A program made the translations under genes and the position numbers. 47,247 bases of DNA from Fragilaria crotonensis (lineage: Eukaryota; Bacillariophyta; Fragilariophyceae; Fragilariales; Fragilariaceae). Positions 42,490 to 47,247 of the stretch are shown piece by piece. The notes under the pieces were generated by a model. It was not told where the DNA came from. It worked only from the letters and a program-made list of their open reading frames with translations, and did not search any database. Every line of letters begins with the position of its first letter. Positions within the stretch are counted from its first letter, which is position 1. The stretch covers positions 1-47,247 of the forward strand of contig JAKSYS010000502.1 in assembly GCA_022925895.1 (NCBI GenBank), in the 5' to 3' direction.

Positions 42490-42943
42490 CAAAACATTCT
42501 GGCCGTCGAGCGCAGATGACAAACACAGATCAGCGATGGCATCGACTACCTTATTGTTGTATACTCCCGAAGAATGTTTTGAAGCTTTACAATACCCCAC
42601 CGATGGCATACCAACATGACTACCAGTAGTAAACCCACAAATCTGTGCCAATCTGCAAGCCGCGATCAACAGTAGGACTGAAAAGGGACCGTCTACCTTA
42701 GCTCGTCCCTGACTGCGATCGAGGCTAGGTCATAACCGCCTTCATCAAGTGTGCAGATGTCTACCGAGGACGCACTTTCATTTCCAATTAATACAGATCC
42801 ACATTAAAATCGACGTCTGATTTGATACCTTTGACAGTCCTTAGAACCCTACGGTGCTTCCCTACTAAATGATTCCTACGGTACACACAGGCCCTCTCAA
42901 TAATGCTAGTTTACACTCGATCCACGCACAACGAGAAAGCTGC
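42490..42943. other. convergent 3' spacer between MORN and aldo/keto reductase genes
   Basis: About 450 bases between two convergent genes. No gene seen. Contains the transcript ends of both. Confidence 0.45.
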
Positions 42944-44097
42944 CTAGTCAAATATTGCGCCAGCAGGTCCCCACCAGTCTTCATGACAACAATTCCGTGA
43001 GCCAAGAGCGAAGCAAAGCTGTCAGAACTCATCCAAGAAATGCACTTACCTTCTGGTCGAAAGAATCGATAGTTGCGATTCAGTTTATCAATCTTCTTGA
43101 TATCAGACGGTTTAAGTTTGATATACTCTGCATTCAGGTTTTCTTTCAAGTGCTCTTCTGACGTGCCCTTGACAACGACAGTCGTTCCTCGTTGCAATGC
43201 CCACGCGATGGCAACCTGAGCCGGCGTTCCAGCATTAGAAACTTCCTGCACCGCGTCCAACACCGACGGTTCGCCGCTTTCTTTGAAACCAGGCGACCCC
43301 AGCGGCGCATATGCCTGTACTTGGATGCCGCTTTGCAAGCAGTGATTGACAAGGTTGTTCTGTTGCAAGAAGGGATGCATTTCTACCTGGTTAATTGCTG
43401 GTCGTACTCGCAAATCATTCGCCAGTAGCTCGTTGAGGAGCGCAATGGGAACATTTGACAGACCAATATGTTTGACTAACCCCTTCTTGACCAAAGCTTC
43501 CATTCCTCGCCAGGTTTCCAAGAGACTAACCGTTGGGTCAATGTTTCTGCCACCGTCCGAATTGTCGATGTCTTCATTAGCAAAGCCACGATGATTAGGA
43601 TAAATTGGAACGTACTTGAAGGCGACCGGCCAGTGCACAAGATAGAGATCAAGGTAATCAAGGCGAAGGTCTGTCAGTGTCTTTAACAAGGCCAGCTCTA
43701 CGTGTTGTTGCTTGTGAAAAGGTGAGGGCAGCTTGCTGACGATGAATAACTCCTCCCGGGCCACAATCTTTTGTTCATTCAAGACATCCCCGATGACATC
43801 TTCATTGAAGTAAACGGGTGCGCAGTCTATGCGACGGTATCCAAGTTCAAGGGCCGTAAGAATTGTTGACCTTACGTCCTTCCTGCTCAGCATATAGGTC
43901 CCTAGTCCGATTTTGGGCATCGACACGTTGATTGGAGGTCCACTTTTTACGTACGACGCGATTTCAGCGAACCATCCAAATGCTGAAGACATGAATAGAG
44001 AAAGGAAGACGCCAGATACCATAAACAGGCACACAATCACTAGGTTGGCAGGTAAAATCGGGCGCTCCACTTCCTTGGGTTTGCGAACCTGCACCAT
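42944..44097 (-). CDS. membrane-anchored aldo/keto reductase, one intron near the 3' end
   Basis: NADPH-dependent reductase of the AKR superfamily. Signal anchor at about residues 18-40 (LVIVCLFMVSGVFLSLFMSS), then the barrel: KIGLGTYMLS, GYRRIDCAPVYFNEDVIGDV (catalytic Asp and Tyr), LFIVSKLPSPFHKQQHVELA (Lys), DYLDLYLVHWP (His), KGLVKHIGLSNV, INQVEMHPFL, QAYAPLGSPGF, VVVKGTSEEHLKEN. Reading straight on gives an odd 55-residue tail. A GT-AG intron at 42979-43049 (GTAAGTGC ... GTCATGAAG) joins RNYRFFRPE to DWWGPAGAIFD and a TAG at 42944, a typical AKR C-terminus. So the coding parts are 44097-43050 and 42978-42944. The catalytic domain probably faces the ER lumen or cytosol side of an endomembrane; orientation is not clear. 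Confidence 0.9.
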
Positions 44098-44957
44098 CGC
44101 ACAATTCCGGTTGGTACCTGTTGTATCCAGAAGATTTCTTAGGTCAAGTCCTTGTTGTTGTTTGTCCTCGTATCATATGTGTGTATGTATGACACAGCCA
44201 CTGCTGACTTGGTACCAGGTATGCCAGATGCCTGGTATGTATCATACTCGGGGTACGACGTACAGTACCACCTGTACGCAATGGCACGAGTACTCGGATA
44301 ATTCTTTCCCCCTATGTCATACTTGTACGCGGATACTGTACTCCCATGCATGTAAATTGTAAATTGCAGTACTGCGGTACCATGGTACAATTTGTGCATG
44401 CTACGACGTACGCAGTATGTTGAACCACGTTGCATGAGCAATGAGCACGTCTCGTCGCTCTTTTCATAGCTACCAGTACATAGTAGGTATCAGATATCAG
44501 TACCAGTAAATAGCGGAGCTACAGTACAGTACCAGGTTCATTGCAGTATGTCATATGCATGCAAAGAAGCCCAAAATCTGAAATCTGAATCTTGGATTCG
44601 CGGGGAGACTGGGCAAGATTGGAGTATTTCAGTGGGATATGGGATTAGACCTGGCCTGTGATTACGATGTAACTTTAGTGCGGTAGTAGCAGTAGTGTTG
44701 AGGCATGTTCTGACGTTCTAACTATGCATACATACTGGAGTATGCACATTTGGAATTTGGAATGCAACACCTCCCCTGGTAGTTTGGTTTGCCAACAGGG
44801 CTGCAGAAGTACTTGCACCGGTGGAGCTCGAATACAAAACATAGACACCCTTGCAGATCACTGCCGGTGTGATTGCACCAAGATGCATCCCTCCCAGTCC
44901 CAAACTATCTTAGACTTGTCAATTCAAGAACCATAAAATCATCGCAATTACCTAGGA
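44098..44957. other. gene-free spacer with GTAC words
   Basis: About 860 bases. 44200-44560 is rich in GTACC, AGTAC and GGTAC words, plus ATCAGATATCAGTACCAGTA. No gene recognised. Confidence 0.45.
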
Positions 44958-45444
44958 ATGATGGATCACTCAAGCTGCACTGAAGATGTATCTCTATCAA
45001 TGAAGTTGACGGCGGCATCAGGAGCTTCAACAGGAGTCAAGATAAAGGTGCCCATAGCAACGCGTCAGGTGGAGACAACAAAAAACCAATATGAGTTCAC
45101 AGATGAAGACGATTGCGAAACACGCAGTCGGATCAGTGGCTTAGCACATGGATTACAAGTTTTCAAAATTCAAAAGCACTGCATGCATTGATACCACACT
45201 GGAGACCAGCGAAGTTAGCACAGAGCGTGCTAAGTACAAAGGGGACTTGTCAATCCCTCGGAGGCACGGTCGCACTTTTTTGGTTTGTCTCGTCGCGCTT
45301 GTGTCGAAACCACGGTCTGCTCGAGGACCCTCTAAGATGATGATCGGGACCAACACCAGTGCCTACGCAGTGGTGTACTCTCCTATCCCCAACAATCCTT
45401 CCATCCTTAATCAGATACCGTACAGAGTACCTCAATGGCACTAA
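44958..45444 (+). CDS. possible small or decayed gene, unknown
   Basis: Overlapping frames 44958-45191 and 45148-45444 could be one interrupted gene: an N-terminal acidic part (YEFTDEDDCETRSR), then a short hydrophobic stretch (RTFLVCLVALVSKP). No family recognised and no splice pair found. It may be chance. Confidence 0.25.
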
Positions 45445-45593
45445 CTTTACAAATACAAGCGTGGTTTTCGCCGTCTTTTGAAACAACTCTACCCGGTGTC
45501 CATCATCTGGACTTAAGCACCAGCAACACGTTCTCCGTGTCGGGTGGGTTCGTCTTTCATCTACTGGTAGTCGGACCCAACGCTTTTGTTTTG

Positions 45594-46322
45594 TTACGCC
45601 AGGTAATCTTGTATGTATTTCAAAGACTTGGACGACGCCACGAATTGAAATGCTGGCGTTTCCGGCACAGTAGCGAGAAGCTGAATAGCCTTTTGCAGGG
45701 ACAATGTCACCACCTCAAAGTCGTTCACATCTCCCCCATCCATCTCTACGGCAGAAACCACTGCCGCGTTGGCTTCCTCAAAATCCATAAAGAGCGGCAG
45801 CACTGCACCCGAACCATCCTCATTCGACTGCATTATCTCCATACACGCGAACAGGGGTACCTGCTGTCCAATTGGGTTTGAACCCGGTGGTGCTCCCGCT
45901 TGCATTATAGCGCGCGCACTTGGAACAATAACCGCCTCATCCTGTGCCCACATCTGAAACGCCTTGCCGAGGGGAAATGGAATCAGGCCGATCCCGTCGA
46001 TGCCAGTCCCTGCCGTCGCCTTTTCTAATTCAATCTGAGCGTCGTCCACGTCACAAAAGAAAAATGGCACCGTGTACGTCTGATCCTTCATTTCCACAGT
46101 GTAGGCAAGTGGCTTCCCCTCCTTGTTGGCGCAGGTAAAGATTGGAACTTCATCCAAATCATCCTGAATGGGTCGCCACCCATCTGATGCGAAAAGATCG
46201 TTGGCGTTCGCGGTTAACCGACGTGCTGGTGACACCGATCTATTGACTACTATGAAGGCATTGATCGAGGCAGATCCGCAAAGGATAGCGACGGAGAGTG
46301 AAAAAACAGTCGACACTTTCAT
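45594..46322 (-). CDS. Tic22-like plastid protein import component
   Basis: 242 residues, intact. Tic22 family proteins act in the space between plastid envelope membranes during protein import. Conserved parts: VPIFTCANKEGKPLAYTVEM, VPFFFCDVDDAQIELEKA, IDGIGLIPFPLGKAFQMW, VPLFACMEIMQSNEDG and VLPLFMDFEEANAAVVSA, i.e. the two repeated halves with 'VPxFxC' starts and 'PLF/PFF' Asp strands. The N-terminus MKVSTVFSLSVAILCGSASI is a signal peptide; cleavage before the Phe of NA-FIVVNRS matches the Phe rule of diatom bipartite plastid targeting, followed by a basic Ser/Arg-rich transit part. Divergent from the gene at 46774. Confidence 0.85.
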   Translation of the reverse strand: MKVSTVFSLSVAILCGSASINAFIVVNRSVSPARRLTANANDLFASDGWRPIQDDLDEVPIFTCANKEGKPLAYTVEMKDQTYTVPFFFCDVDDAQIELEKATAGTGIDGIGLIPFPLGKAFQMWAQDEAVIVPSARAIMQAGAPPGSNPIGQQVPLFACMEIMQSNEDGSGAVLPLFMDFEEANAAVVSAVEMDGGDVNDFEVVTLSLQKAIQLLATVPETPAFQFVASSKSLKYIQDYLA

Positions 46323-46773
46323 CGCTGATCAGATGTTCACATATATCTTATTTGTTCATCAACTGTGCACCTCGTGCCTCGTGTCCTGTCATTCGTTTCT
46401 TGTCGTCCTTTCCGCTCTCCTCTGTGAAGATGCTGAACGTCAGGACCGGATTAGAAGCTACTGTACAAGCACTGTACAGAATACTTTACTAGTCAGGCAG
46501 TACAGATTACAGATTACAGGAGTATTGTACCGTTGCGGCTACTGAAACTTGCCAGTCCCCGAACTCCAAATACGAGTACTGTACGACAAACAACAATACT
46601 CCAGTGACACGAACCAAGATCTCGCCACACAAGATCCAAGGTTCGTGTTGTCGTGAAAGTGAGGTTTCTGGTGTGATCATATTTATGATCTACTACCGCA
46701 GAGGCGTCAGGCGCACCTTCTCTTTCATCTCGCCTCTCCACCCGAGGAAAAGATCCAACGAACCATCTGGTCA
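46323..46773. promoter_or_regulatory. divergent promoter region of Tic22-like and secreted-protein genes
   Basis: About 450 bases between two genes that point away from each other. A few GTAC words (CTGTACAAGCACTGTACAGAA near 46460) and ACAGATTACAGATTACAGG as a short tandem word near 46501-46518. No core promoter motif can be fixed. Confidence 0.4.
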
Positions 46774-47232
46774 ATGTACAAGATGATGCGATCGACGAAA
46801 GTTCTATGCTTGTTCGCATTTGTCCTTTTTGGCGTCACATTTGGCATGGCAGCGAATTGTCGTGCCGTCGAAGCAATCGACAGGGTGCAAACCAGCATTT
46901 GGGATGATCCCATCCCACGAGGTGGCGGATTGCTCCCGGGAGGTTGGAACCCGTTTGGTTACAAAATCACTGAACTGGGGGAGCAGTACCTAGGATTCCA
47001 TGGGTCCTTGGATAGCGATGTTGGTAGATTTTTGGCTTCACTGAAAACCCGCAAATCTGCTGCAACGTTAAAGGCCCAATGGGTTGAAATTATCAAGGTT
47101 AGCAAGCAAGGTCAAAGCATGCGCATTTATCGAATGTTTCAAGAGTTATTGCAATTTTGTCTAGCAGCGGATTTATCGACTAGAATAATGATAATCTATT
47201 GGTATCCAAAATCTTCTGGAGTCGATTTTTAG
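46774..47232 (+). CDS. secreted protein, conserved helical domain, unknown function
   Basis: 152 codons. Signal peptide MMRSTKVLCLFAFVLFGVTF...AA (starts at 46774 or the Met three or four codons later are equally good). The mature part has a Gly/Pro-rich bit (IPRGGGLLPGGWNPFGYKIT) and a helical block (FHGSLDSDVGRFLASLKTRK, WVEIIKVSKQGQSMRIYRMF). I do not know a function; similar small secreted or plastid-directed proteins occur in diatoms, as I recall. The last ~15 residues may be mis-framed or intron sequence because they lose the pattern. Confidence 0.55.
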   Translation: MYKMMRSTKVLCLFAFVLFGVTFGMAANCRAVEAIDRVQTSIWDDPIPRGGGLLPGGWNPFGYKITELGEQYLGFHGSLDSDVGRFLASLKTRKSAATLKAQWVEIIKVSKQGQSMRIYRMFQELLQFCLAADLSTRIMIIYWYPKSSGVDF

Positions 47233-47247
47233 CTCGTTCCGCCGAAT

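Overview
The window is nuclear DNA of a photosynthetic eukaryote, most likely a diatom. One protein (45594-46322) looks like a Tic22 plastid-import factor. It carries a signal peptide that is cleaved before a phenylalanine, which is the targeting style of secondary red plastids in diatoms. Introns are few, short (about 57-73 nt) and GT-AG. Several protein families here (DUF6824, Crypton-type recombinases with a GCR1_C-like domain, and two multicopy transposon-like families) are ones I associate with diatom genomes. The species is not resolved.

Layout. 1-10 kb is repeat-rich. It holds a frameshifted trypsin-like gene, a broken Crypton-type tyrosine recombinase element, two convergent broken genes of multicopy type, and a tandem satellite of about 177 bp. 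10.9-24.2 kb is a gene block: a TPR protein, a xylulokinase-like FGGY kinase, an AlkA-type DNA glycosylase, an RMD1/DUF155 protein, a Claspin/Mrc1-like checkpoint protein with a DEK_C-like N-terminal part, and a type II membrane glycosyltransferase. 38.8-47.2 kb is a second gene block: a small two-exon protein, a protein with about 20 MORN repeats, an aldo/keto reductase, the Tic22-like protein and a secreted protein.

The main discovery is between 24575 and 36980: a 12.4-kb element with perfect two-part terminal inverted repeats (28 nt and 32 nt on each side). Inside are a Mutator-like (MULE) transposase, a 2-oxoglutarate/Fe(II) dioxygenase-like gene, and a gene or gene pair encoding GNAT, degenerate Ulp1-like, two DUF6824 and Cys-rich zinc-binding domains. 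Two intergenic spaces and the tail behind the last gene are filled by tandem arrays of a ~73-bp unit that contains a 37-bp imperfect palindrome. The first array is inverted relative to the other two. The stop codon of the dioxygenase gene lies inside an array unit. Five TGACGTCA palindromes sit in the terminal repeats.

Many otherwise well-conserved genes are interrupted by single-base indels, often in short homopolymers. This may mean residual sequencing error rather than true pseudogenes, so frameshift-based 'pseudogene' calls here are provisional. No rRNA, tRNA or CRISPR array was recognised.
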